A DNA stretch of 64,000 nucleotides, taken from positions 1,738,501-1,802,500 of the forward strand of contig CM076955.1 in NCBI GenBank assembly GCA_039566865.1. The letters run 5' to 3'. The first letter of the stretch is position 1. Each line of letters starts with the position of its first letter. The notes under the pieces are model-generated. The model searched no databases and was not told the origin of the DNA. It worked only from the letters and a program-made list of their open reading frames with translations. The position numbers were made by a program, and so were the translations under genes. The stretch is from Aurelia coerulea (taxonomy: Eukaryota > Cnidaria > Scyphozoa > Semaeostomeae > Ulmaridae). Shown here in pieces: positions 1-12,500 of this stretch.

Positions 1-229
1 GCGTCAAACAGTTTAGAAAGTACGATGGTTTTAAGTTTTTTTGAAAATTTTTCTTGAATTCTTGAAAAAGAAGAGAAACATTCGAATTTTGAAAATATTG
101 AAGATTTCAGAAAAGTCCAACGGTAGAATTATAGATGAATAGCTAAAGTTTCTTTGAAGTAATTCAGTTCAAAGAAATAGGTCACTCAATTTTACACCAG
201 CCTTTTTAAAGATTTGGAACCTATGCTGT
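1..229. mobile_element. Right half of an AGCATAGG-ended foldback element
   Basis: This stretch matches 52402-52630 almost base for base and ends in the same GGAACCTATGCT terminus. Complete copies of the family lie at 40114-40438, 52113-52630 and 54919-55374. The left half of this copy lies outside the window. It has no coding capacity and is presumably non-autonomous. Confidence 0.7.
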
Positions 230-300
230 CCCAGGGCCTTTTGTCATATTTGCCATATAAACATTTAAAAGGGAAAGAGAAGGAAAAAAACGTAACCTAC

Positions 301-555
301 CGTTTTTCTCGCAGTCTCGTTTTTCAAGTCTTCACAAATAACAGAGAGCTCGCTGGTTATAGTATCCATCAATTTTGTTCCTTGCTTAAAACTATCTGTG
401 ACGATCTTCTGAATTGCTTTGCAAAGTGGACATGCTTCGAAAGTTGGTGCGATCAATTTGACAAGGTTCGCTACATTGCTGCACATCAGCATCCTGCAAG
501 TCTTTCTGAATGATCTCGTATCTGTAGCTGATTTCATTTGCTGAAGCAAGTCACA
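301..555 (-). CDS. Saposin gene exon 5
   Basis: This exon is 255 nt and 85 codons. The acceptor is TTCTACAG and the donor ACG|GTAGGT. It opens on C4 of domain 4, then TCRMLMC (C5, C6), ACPLC (C1, C2 of domain 5) and VIC (C3). One sequon (NET) lies near the exon end. Domain 5 must be completed by an exon beyond the left edge. Confidence 0.87.
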
Positions 556-3500
556 CTGTAGAAAAAAAAATGCAATCATTTATCCACTTTTTAGAGGCCA
601 CAATAAATGGGGCTCGTTGTCACAATAATCCATTCCGAGGGGTGCATCATTCTTCCGAAAAGGCGTACGAGATTTTTTCGAAACAATAGGATTTTAAAGG
701 ATTTTCTACGGATTTTTCATTGAAACAAAAGGATTTTGCCTAAGGTGTACGAGATTTTTACAGAGTGATACGCCCCTCGATCTATTCGAAATTCATTTAT
801 AGGTTCACGGACCAGTGATAAGGTGTTTCGCTAGAGTATAAAATAAAAATAAGTTGAAAATACAATGTTTTCAGATAGCATTCAACCCACAGCCAGAGAA
901 CATTTCACCGCCAGTTTCCTCATGACTGCTTAGCAGACAACGTCATTCATCTTATGCCTTTCTCGTCTCTGAGTGGTTCTCCGCGCGAGAGAGTCAGTGG
1001 TGCGTGAATTTCATGGCCATGAAACAAAGCTTTGAGAACAATAGGGGACAGATTGCCTTTAAAGGGCATATGTCATCAAGCTGATTGGTTCATGCAATAC
1101 GATTCTCTCTATTGCTTATTACAAAGCACAGGATCGAGGCTGAATTTCATTGCAATAAAAATACATGAAACAGAAATAAAAAGTCACGAAACAATGGAAT
1201 TCCACTCCAAACTTGTTAGTTGTCTTAACCAACTGCTAACGTGATATACAGTCGTGGCCAAAAGTTTAAGACTACATTTTTGTCAACAACGCTTCTTGGC
1301 CTAACGATGTGGAACCCTACCACTCTGCCTATTGTACTCTCTTGGAGTTCTTTTTTTAGATCTACTTTCCATGTAGATTCCAAATTTTGATGTTGTTTTT
1401 TTTAATTTCGGCGCCATTTTGCTATGATGTCACAATGAAATATATATAAATTCTCGGAAATTACAGTGGTTCTGCCGGCAAGGGGTGTGACCCAAGAATT
1501 GTGTTACTCAGCTGGATTTTACAGCAATCTATGCACAGTTCATTTCTATGATTTGTTTGCAAAATATCGAAACTCCACGAAGAATATTGCTTCAGGGAGA
1601 AAGGAAGTGGAGGGCCTTATGTCCACAGCTTTGGCCATAAGTTTAAGACCACCCTTGGAACAGCGTGAAAAACAATCTGTGCTATGAGATAAGAGCCTGT
1701 GATGTTCGATAATTCAAATAATGAAATGATTCTTGAACATTAATTCGAATAACTATGTGATTTGTAACTTCAAACTAAAAATCCAAGGGGTGGTCTTAAA
1801 CTCATGAGAAGAAAATGTTTAAGTGTAAGTGTGTTTTAAATAATGGTTTTCAAACTCAAAACTCAATATAAGTATGAAGCTACCTAAGTACAATTTGTCG
1901 TATAACACACGGGATCTCATCAAAGCATTGGCTCACAACGCCAGTGACCGAAAAAATTATATTACCAACCCTGCTTTTCATGCTCTTATTTCCTTGTTTG
2001 TTGCATGTTTGGGCAGTAAATTCAGAAATCTTTTTCATGTTTACTTTCAATTTTCCCAATGCATCATTATTATCATCCAAGAATGTTTCACAGACAGGGC
2101 AGCTCTCCTTCTCTGCAGGTTCCGCCATGACAACACTTTGTAAAATGTTAAACATTGGGCTCTGTGCTTTATCTCCTCCTGGGCAGATATCCAACTTGAC
2201 GCAGATATCATCAAAGTTGAGTTGCTTCACCACGTAATTGACAATCCTATCTATTGACTCCGTTACTTTACGGCACTGGAAAGATAAAATGAATCATTAT
2301 CTCTTTGCACTTTTAAGCCGAAGACCATGGCGATAAAATGGTTAGCCTCGGTTTGGAGGAAAACAGCCTCGTTCAGGTCGAAGGCAAAGTGGGCGAAATG
2401 ACGTCATAAAAAGTGACGTCATTTCGCTCATTTCGCAGATTGAAATATGCAATTTCGCAGAGAAAAGAGAGAGAGAAGGTTGCAAGAACACCATTCACAA
2501 CATTGTAATCTTTCACTTTATCAACAATTATTTCAACAACGGACTTGTCCTTCAACTCAAGTGAAAGCATAGATTCATTACATGAGTCTCAGTTTTCCAC
2601 ATTGAATCGAATGATGGTTATGGCTTCAAACTGAGACACATAACAATACAGCTTAAATCATGGATAATCGAATTTTGAATTCTCGTTCCCATACAAACCC
2701 CTTACCAGCATTTTCGAATTTCTAGGTCTAAATGATGAACAATTTTACCAAACAAAATTTTCACATCTAAGTTAGCCTTCGACTGACAGATTAACATTTA
2801 AGTTTTGAATATTGGCCACGTACTTTTTATTCCACAGCCCGCCAAACGAGTTACCTTTTTCACATCTAAGTAATCCTTTGACTGATAGATTAACATTTCA
2901 GTTTTGAATATCGGCCGCGTACTTTTTATTCCACAGCCTGCCAAACGAGTTAACTCCTTTCACATCTAAGTTATCCTTTGACTGATAGATTAACATTTCA
3001 ATTTTGAATATCTACAGCGTACTTTTTATTCCACAACCCGCCAAACGAGTTAACTTCTTTCACATCTAAGTTATCCTTTGACTGATAGATTAACATTTCA
3101 GTTTTGAATATCTATAGCGTACTTTTTATTCCACAGCCTGCCAAACGAGTTAACTTCTTTCACATCTAAGTTATCCTTTGACTGATAGATTAACATTTCA
3201 ATTTTGAATATCTACAGCGTACTTTTTATTCCACAGCCCGCCAAACGAGTTAACTTCTTTCACATCTAAGTTATCCTTTGACTGATAGATTAACATTTCA
3301 GTTTTGAATATCTACAGCGTACTTTTTATTCCACAGCCCGCCAAACGAGTTAACTTCTTTCACATCTAAGTTATCCTTTGACTGATAGATTAACATTTCA
3401 GTTTTGAATATCTACAGCGTACTTTTTATTCCACAGCCTGCCAAACGAGTTAACTTCTTTCACATCTAAGTTATCCTTTGACTGATAGATTAACATTTCA

Positions 3501-6500
3501 ATTTTGAATATCTATAGCGTACTTTTTATTCCACAGCCCGCCAAACGAGTTAACTTCCTTCACATTTAAGTTATCCTTTGACTGATAGATTAACATTTCA
3601 GTTTTGAATATCTACAGCGTACTTTTTATTCCACAGCCCGCCAAACGAGTTAACTTCCTTCACATCTAAGTTATCCTTTGACTGATAGATTAACATTTCA
3701 GTTTTGAATATCTACAGCGTACTTTTTATTCCACAGCCCGCCAAACGAGTTAACTTCTTTCACATCTAAGTTATCCTTTGACTGATAGATTAACATTTCA
3801 GTTTTGAATATCTACAGCGTACTTTTTATTCCACAGCCTGCCAAACGAGTTAACTTCTTTCACATCTAAGTTATCCTTTGACTGATAGATTAACATTTCA
3901 GTTTTGAATATCGGCCGCGTACTTTTTATTCCACAGCCCGCCAAACGAGTTAACTTCCTTCACATTTAAGTTATCCTTTGACTGATAGATTAACATTTCA
4001 GTTTTGAATGTCTGCCGCATACTTTTTATTCCACAGCCCACTAAACATGTTAACTTCCTTCACATCTAAGTTATCCTTTGACTGATAGATTAACATTTCA
4101 GTTTTGAATATCTATAGCGTACTTTTTATTCCACAACCCGCCAAACGAGTTAACTTCTTTCACATCTAAGTTAGCCCTTGACTGATAGATTAACATTTCA
4201 GTTTTGAATGTCTGCCGCATACTTTTTATTCCACAACCCACCAAACATGTTAACTTCCTTCACATTTAAGTTAGCCCTTGACTGATAGATTAACATTTCA
4301 GTTTTGAATGTCTGCCACATACTTTTTATTCCACAACCCGCCAAACGAGTTAACTTCTTTCACATCTAAGTTATCCTTTGACTGATAGATTAACATTTCA
4401 GTTTTGAATATCTATAGCGTACTTTTTATTCCACAGCCCGCCAAACGAGTTAACTTCTTTCAGATCTAAGTTATCCTTTGACTGATAGATTAACATTTCA
4501 GTTTTGAATATCTACAGCGTACTTTTTATTCCACAGCCTGCCAAACGAGTCAACTTCTTTCAGATCTAAGTTATCCTTTGACTGATAGATTAACATTTCA
4601 GTTTTGAATATCTACAGCGTACTTTTTATTCCACAACCCGCCAAACGAGTCAACTTCTTTCACATCTAAGTTATCCTTTGACTGATAGATTAACATTTCA
4701 GTTTTGAATATCTACAGCGTACTTTTTATTCCACAGCCTGCCAAACGAGTTAACTTCTTTCACATCTAAGTTATCCTTTGACTGATAGATTAACATTTCA
4801 GTTTTGAATATCTACAGCGTACTTTTTATTCCACAACCCGCCAAACGAGTCAACTTCTTTCACATCTAAGTTATCCTTTGACTGATAGATTAACATTTCA
4901 GTTTTGAATATCTACAGCGTACTTTTTATTCCACAGCCTGCCAAACGAGTTAACTTCTTTCACATCTAAGTTATCCTTTGACTGATAGATTAACATTTCA
5001 GTTTTGAATATCTATAGCGTACTTTTTATTCCACAACCCGCCAAACGAGTTAGCTTCTTTCAGATCTAAGTTAGCCTTTGACTGATAGAGTAACATTTCA
5101 GTTTTTGAATATCTATAGCGTACTTTTTATTCCACAGCCCGCCAAACGAGTTAACTTCTTTCAGATCTAAGTTATCCTTTGACTGATAGATTAACATTTC
5201 AGTTTTGAATATCTACAGCGTACTTTTTATTCCACAGCCTGCCAAACGAGTCAACTTCTTTCAGATCTAAGTTATCCTTTGACTGATAGATTAACATTTC
5301 AGTTTTGAATATCTACAGCGTACTTTTTATTCCACAACCCGCCAAACGAGTCAACTTCTTTCACATTTAAGTTATCCTTTGACTGATAGATTAACATTTC
5401 AGTTTTGAATATCTACAGCGTACTTTTTATTCCACAGCCTGCCAAACGAGTTAACTTCTTTCACATCTAAGTTATCCTTTGACTGATAGATTAACATTTC
5501 AGTTTTGAATATCTACAGCGTACTTTTTATTCCACAACCCGCCAAACGAGTCAACTTCTTTCACATCTAAGTTATCCTTTGACTGAAAGATTAACATTTC
5601 AGTGTTTAATATCAGAGCCGGGTACTTTTTATTCAACAGCCTGCCAAACGAGTTAACTTCTTTCACATCTAAGTTATCCTTTGACTGATAGATTAACATT
5701 TCAGTTTTGAATATCTATAGCGTACTTTTTATTCCACAACATGCCAAACGAGTTAACTTCTTTCACATCTAAGTTATCCTTTGACTGATAGATTAACATT
5801 TCAGTTTTGAATATCGGCCGCGTACTTTTTATTCCACAGCCTGCCAAACGAGTTAACTTCTTTCACATCTAAGTTAGCCTTTGACTGATAGATTAACATT
5901 TCAGTTTTGAATATCGGCCGCGTACTTTTTATTCCACAGCCTGCCAAACGAGTTAGCTTCTTTCAGATCTAAGTTAGCCTTTGACTGATAGAGTAACATT
6001 TCAGTTTTTGAATATCTATAGCGTACTTTTTATTCCACAGCCTGCCAAACGAGTTAACTTCTTTCACATCTAAGTTAGCCTTTGACTGATAGATTAACAT
6101 TTCAGTTTTGAATATCTATAGCGTACTTTTTATTCCACAGCCCGCCAAACGAGTTAACTTCTTTCACATCTAAGTTATCCTTTGACTGATAGATTAACAT
6201 TTCAGTTTTGAATATCTATAGCGTACTTTTTATTCCACAGCCCGCCAAACGAGTTAGCTTCTTTCAGATCTAAGTTAGCCTTTGACTGATAGAGTAACAT
6301 TTCAGTTTTTGAATATCTATAGCGTACTTTTTATTCCACAACCCGCCAAACGAGTTAACTTCTTTCAGATCTAAGTTAGCCTTTGACTGATAGAGTAACA
6401 TTTCAGTTTTTGAATATCTATAGCGTACTTTTTATTCCACAGCCCGCCAAACGTCTCGACTTTTTTATTGATTCAACTGATACCGAGTGCGCCAAAATAA

Positions 6501-9500
6501 ACTATGCACGTTTGGCAGGCCACAATATATCGTATACTGGACCGATTTTGAAGATTTATGACTTAATCTTTAGCAGGAAGCCTGAATTAGATTCTAGGAC
6601 TTTTTGCAAATTTTTCAGTTGTCAGTTTTTAGAGCAAGAAGCGAGTTTCCTTAAATGTTCGTTTTCGAAAACATTGAAAACGATGAAAAACGTCGATCAA
6701 ATTTTAAAAGATTCAGCATGAATGAACAAAGAGAAAACGTTTTCAGGGGGATTTGGGGGTTTAGTACGAAGTCTCGTATAGCAGATTACAATTGGTCGAT
6801 TTCTAAATCGCAAATCACCACGAACAAGTGCTCTCTTTGTCCATTCATGTCGATTATTAAGAAAACTTGATCGATGTTTTTTGATCGTTTTCAGTGTTTT
6901 CGAAAAATAAAATTTTAGGAAACTCGCTTCTAACTCTAAAAACCGAAAATGAAAAAATTTGCAAAAATCCCAGTATGTAATTCAGGCTTTCTGCTAAAGA
7001 TTAAGTCACCAATCTTCAAAATCGGTCCAGTGTACGATTTATTGTGGCCTGCCTAACGTGCATAGTTTATTTTGGCGCACCCGGTATATAGATTGGTATC
7101 AAACTCAGTGCACAAAACCACACAAAATTTACAAGATCAAAAATAATTTGATGAAAAGTGGATTATTTGATAATTGATAGAGCAAACAATTCTGCTCCAA
7201 GCTCACCTTTATGGACACAGCAGTACTGTTAAAATCTTTGCACAGTGCGGACACATCGCTTAAGACAACATCAAAAACATTACTTATTGCTTTGATACTC
7301 TTGGTTGTTGCAGTAGCAGAGGTCTGGCAGATGCGGCATGCCAAAGGATTATTAGGGAAGAGTCGCATCACTTTCTTTGTGAGAGTATTGCACATTATTT
7401 GTCTGCATGTTGATGGTTTGAACAGCCTCAGAATGTTGTCTCCAAAAATACCAAGTCTTGGCTGAAGTCGTTCGCACTGAAAAGATGGAAAAAGCAAGTC
7501 AAGCAAACTTCAAAATTACCCCCAGGTCAAAACCAGAGCTGCTGCATTAACAGTGATGAATCATAATGTCAAATGTAAAACATGACAATCCCTGCAATTG
7601 CAAAGAATTGCTGACAAACACGCAAACACATGATTTAATTGAACATTGAACAGACACTGTCATAAAGACTTCCGTCAAGACACTGCCTTGCTTCTTAAGT
7701 GTAAATGATGGTTGCTTGCTTTTTCTAAATGACTAGGCCATTATTAGATTTATGCTTTCAATTATCAATGAACACTGAAAACTCCCTCAAGAATGGGTAA
7801 CTCATGAATCTGTAAGAGATCCCTTTGCTGCAGTTTCTTAATGAAGTTGTGTGCTTGTAATCATGTAAAGTTTCAGATATTGCCATTCTTTTAACTTTAC
7901 AGTATACTTTGCACTAATGCTGATAGCTCTGGTTTTTGTCCTGACAGCAAATTTGAAGTTTGTTGATTTTTAACTCTTCAATCAAGTCACCAAAAATTCT
8001 GAAAAATATATCAAAGTTTAATCTAATCATTGCAGATTTAAATAAAAAATAATCATTTGAGTATTAATTTGAAACAGATTCCGTCAGAATTTATTGAATC
8101 TGTTTCGTTTTCTTTAAGTCGAATGAAACAAAGTTTGCTGGTAGGCTGATTTTGTTCTATGTTCCTGAACATTGGAAACATAGCGAAGATACACTCACTA
8201 GATCGTCCCAGTTATCGCAGCAACAACAACGACAAGAACAACATTTTACATTGAATTGAATTCTAGCTCAAAGTGGTTGAGCGTCCATCAGTTTATCATT
8301 AGCGATAACTACGAATATGTAATCAATCTACAGGGAAGGTTGAAATTTATGAAAATTGTCTAATTTCAGTGTTTTTTCTTTTTCATCTTGAGCAGTACAC
8401 TTCATTGTGTTCGGGTGAAACCCGGGGAGGGAAGGTACACAACTTGTGGATAGACGGGAGTCTGCCTTCCAGTTTTCAGAAACAATACCCACTTCTAATT
8501 GCCAAACTTTGCTGAGTACCAACTTTTATGGCGAATTTTGGCGGAAAACTGCCCATTTAAAATATTTTGAGATTACCTCCAAAGCGACCAATGTGAAAGG
8601 AAAATCAGTTGAAAATTACCCTTGGTCATTTATTTGGGCCCCAACACCCACCCATATGGGCGGTACATATCTTCAATACGGTATGAACCCCCGTGGGAGT
8701 GAAACGAATAAAAAAGAAAACAGAGGAAAACTGATACGTAGCCTGCGTAAGCTACTGATACGAAGGAGCTGTGTGAAAATAACCTGGAGCATATACGCAA
8801 AGAAGTTACATAATGGAGAAACAGTTTCTCCCGGTCGTTTTTACGGCCAAGATTTCACGGGTAGGAGGCTGAAGTCAACACGTTTTGAGGAATAGATGGG
8901 ACATGATTTGGATGTTACACAATCGAGAAACTTGATATATCCATATCAAGTATCAAGTTTCAAACTTGATATGGATATATCAAATTTCTCGATTGTGTAA
9001 CATCCAAATCATGTCCCATCTATTCCTCAAAACGTGTTGATTTAAGCCTCCTACCCTTGGCCGTAAAAACGACCGCATACTCTCAAAGATTATGCAGGCT
9101 AATATGCTTTTGGCGAAAGAACAAAGAACAGCCTTTTTATTGCAAAATACTGCAACTATGTATCATTGAAAAGGGTTAAAGGAGTGGAACCATGTCACAA
9201 AACAGGACTACAAATCACAAATAAACACCATTCATGCAAGGTAGGCAGACTAAACATGCTTCTGGCCATAGAAAAGCCTTTTTATTGCAAAATACCGCAA
9301 ATATGTATCATTCAGAAGGGACACAGGAGTGGAAACATGTCACAAAAGCAGGACTATGAATAAACACAATTCATGCAAAGTAGGCGCCCTTTATTAGTGG
9401 CTTGAAAGTAACTGCAGGTAGCTACTTCCACGGGGTGGGGGGGGGGGGGCTCTTGGCCAAATTTTGGGAAGGGGTCTGCCGTGAGCATATTCAAAATGGT

Positions 9501-12500
9501 AACGTTGGCAAGACTAATTTTTAGGAAAATGATACCCTTGGCTAGACCAATTTGACCATTCTCTGGACCAATTTTTGCGAAAATGGTACCCTTGGCTAGA
9601 ATAGAAGTCCCAAAAAGTATACCCTTTTCGTCGCGGCACATCCCCAGGTACCTTTACTATGGAAGAACCGTGGTCTTGTCCTAGTAGTAGAATAGAGCAG
9701 CTTATAATTAGATGTGCTCAAGTCTATTCAGTGCACTATCAGCAGTAAAATATAATCACTCCTGCGGGGGCCTAAACTACTAAGGTGACGCTTCGAAGGA
9801 TCCTTCGCAGCGTCACCATAGTAGCTTACGCCCCCGCAGGAGTAATTATATTCTTTTACTGCTGATAGTCCACTGAACAGACTTGGAGCAAGTCTAATTA
9901 TAAGCTGCTCTATTCTACTACTAGGACAAGACCACAGGGAGCACCAACAATGTCTACCCACGTGGTCATGAAAGAAAAACAATCTAAAAAGACATCAAAC
10001 TACACGTAACCCGAGTTTTAGATTTCTGATCAAACCGACCAGTTTTATGAATATAGCAGAGATTTAACAAAAGTATATCTTTATTGATACCATCGGGAAA
10101 ATCTTTATCACCATACAATAAAAATCTGCATTAGAAATTCGTTCGAAAGATTGGTATGTCCATTTCATGACGTCACAACCGGAGAACTGTTTGAAACCAA
10201 GAAGACGATGTGATTCTGGGGATAATCGGAATATCAATGATTCAATGATTCAATGATTCAATGATTGCCAATGAAAACTGATAACCAAATACCTAAAGTT
10301 CCTAATGTTTTTAAAGATGTCACTCCTATGCTGTGAAACACAGCAACGCATCCACAGGAAGCCCATATTACAGTAAATTCAAAAAATGTTTCAAAAAAAT
10401 ATTTCTTAAAAAATATTCTACCTTTCGTCATTATATCGTGTGTTGTTTTCTTGAGCCTTTCCAATTTGTTATTTGTGAAATAAAGACTTTTTTGAGAGAT
10501 CTTCCGTTTTTATTTTTGACTCCCCTGTTTCCTTGTGCTCTCTCAAAAAGTATTTATTTCACAAATAACAAATTGGAAAGGCCGACATAGTGACAAAAGG
10601 TAAACTATTTTTTTAAACATTTTTTGAATTAACTGTAATATGGGCTGCCTGTGACGCATCCAGAAAATCGAAAGCATACCTGTGCTAGACTGATTACAAT
10701 TCGTCGTAAATTTCGCTCGTTTTTATATTGTTGACTTTAAAGCAATTCCATTCAATTCAATAAATAATTCTACTCAATAGCGAGCGAAAACTAGGGACGA
10801 ACTGTAATAAGCCTATACATACCTGTGCCTTTAGAGATGGAGTCGTGGACGTTCTGCAAATATCGGACACAAGTCTCTTCACATCGGCAGTTTTTCGTGA
10901 ATACTGTTTGATGGGTCGCTTGATGTTGCTTTCAATAGCATCACAAATTGGGCATGGTGTTCTGTTTGGTTCGTCTTCTTTCTGGCATATGCCAGATTGT
11001 AAACATACTGCTTGTTGGGTCAGTTGTAAATCTTGACTGAGCTTGATAATGTTAGCACACTGTGAAAAGAAAGGTATAAAAATTATAAAATCAAACTATC
11101 TACATTATAAAACTATTATTCAACGCTATATATTTTACCTACAATTAAATCTACTCCAACTTTAAATGATAGAAGTCACACTCTGATGAGAACATGGGTT
11201 CGAAAGGCTTCAGTGTGCCAGAAATTTGTCTGCTTCTTTGCGTCCACCTCCTCTATGGTCTATAATTTTTAGTAACCACATTTAGTATCAAGTATTTTAC
11301 CTGCAACGACTATCTTCGTGTGTATCCCGTGTGTATACGAAAAGAAAGGGTTTGGGTTTGATCAGACAGATAGTTTTTAGGGAAAGCTCCTGGAAAACCA
11401 GGTGTGGTTCACGGAGGGGGGGGGTACTCCCATTGTGGCCTAATATGGGGGGGGGGTCCAGTCGCTTCGAGGGTCTTACGAAATGGCTACCAAATGGCCC
11501 TATTTGTCAAACACATACTACCGATTGGGGGAAATTCTAAGATTCCTGGCCGGTTATAAGATTTCAACTCAATATGCTCCTTCGCATTGCAATATGATCG
11601 TTGCATTGCAATATGGTCGTCACTTTTTTCTGGTTACTACCATGCTTCTAAATGGCCTTGTACCTGAGTATCATTCCTCGAAAATTCGACTCGAAATGCC
11701 AGAGAACTGAGAACTGATCTTTGGTTACCATTGCAGAGAACTACCGATGGGCAAAATAATTTGAAAAAGGAAAGGCCACGATACCAGCGTCGATTGTCGG
11801 ATCCGAAGATGCTTGCGGTGACGAATAAATTAATAAGTTTAAAGGCAGAAACACCGCAATACAACAAAAATAACAGCAAATGGTTGAATAAATTTTATGC
11901 CAATATTTCGTCCTGCCATGCAGGACTTCTTCAGAGCTGTAATGAAGAAGAAGAAGAAGAAGAGCCCTGAAGAAGTCCTGCATGGCAGGACGAAATATTG
12001 GCATAAAATTTATTCCACCATTTGCTGTTGCTTTTGTTGTATTGCGGTGTTTCTGCCTTTAAACTTATTAATGGGCAAAAGGCGATATCTTTTCGTGGAC
12101 CTAAGCTTTGGAATCGACTGTGGAAGCAAAATGTTACAAAGATGTTTGAGCCTCTCTTCCATTTAAGATTGTAACCTGACCTGATAGATTTATATTCTGT
12201 GTAACGTATGTATCTGAATGACATGTAACCTTTGGACATGAGTGAGTGGAGATTGGACTGGGTGAACGGAAGAACGGTTGCTTGAATAGCAACGTGAACG
12301 AAAATGCTTGGATAACAGCAAGGGAACTTGTACAGTTAGAACGAATGCTTGGATAGCAGTTAGAGAACTTGTATAGTTCGAACGAATGCTTGGAGAGCAG
12401 CTAGGGAATTTGTATAGTTCGAACGAATGCTTGGATAGCAGCTAGGGAACTTGTATAGTTCGAACGAATGCTTGGATAGCAGCTAGGGAACTTGTATAGT

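Noticed and set aside
265..579. Long minus-strand frame taken as a whole gene
   Set aside because: Only 301-555 between splice sites is coding; the rest is intron read-through.
2373..2570. Possible extra saposin exon on the minus strand
   Set aside because: An amphipathic stretch (LELKDKSVVEIIVDKVK) resembles part of a saposin helix, but the cysteines and a matching splice border are absent.
5499..5699. Frame inside the 100-bp array
   Set aside because: Repeats with the satellite unit and has no start or splice support.
2762..6453. CRISPR-like array
   Set aside because: Units are contiguous with no unique spacers, and the context is eukaryotic.
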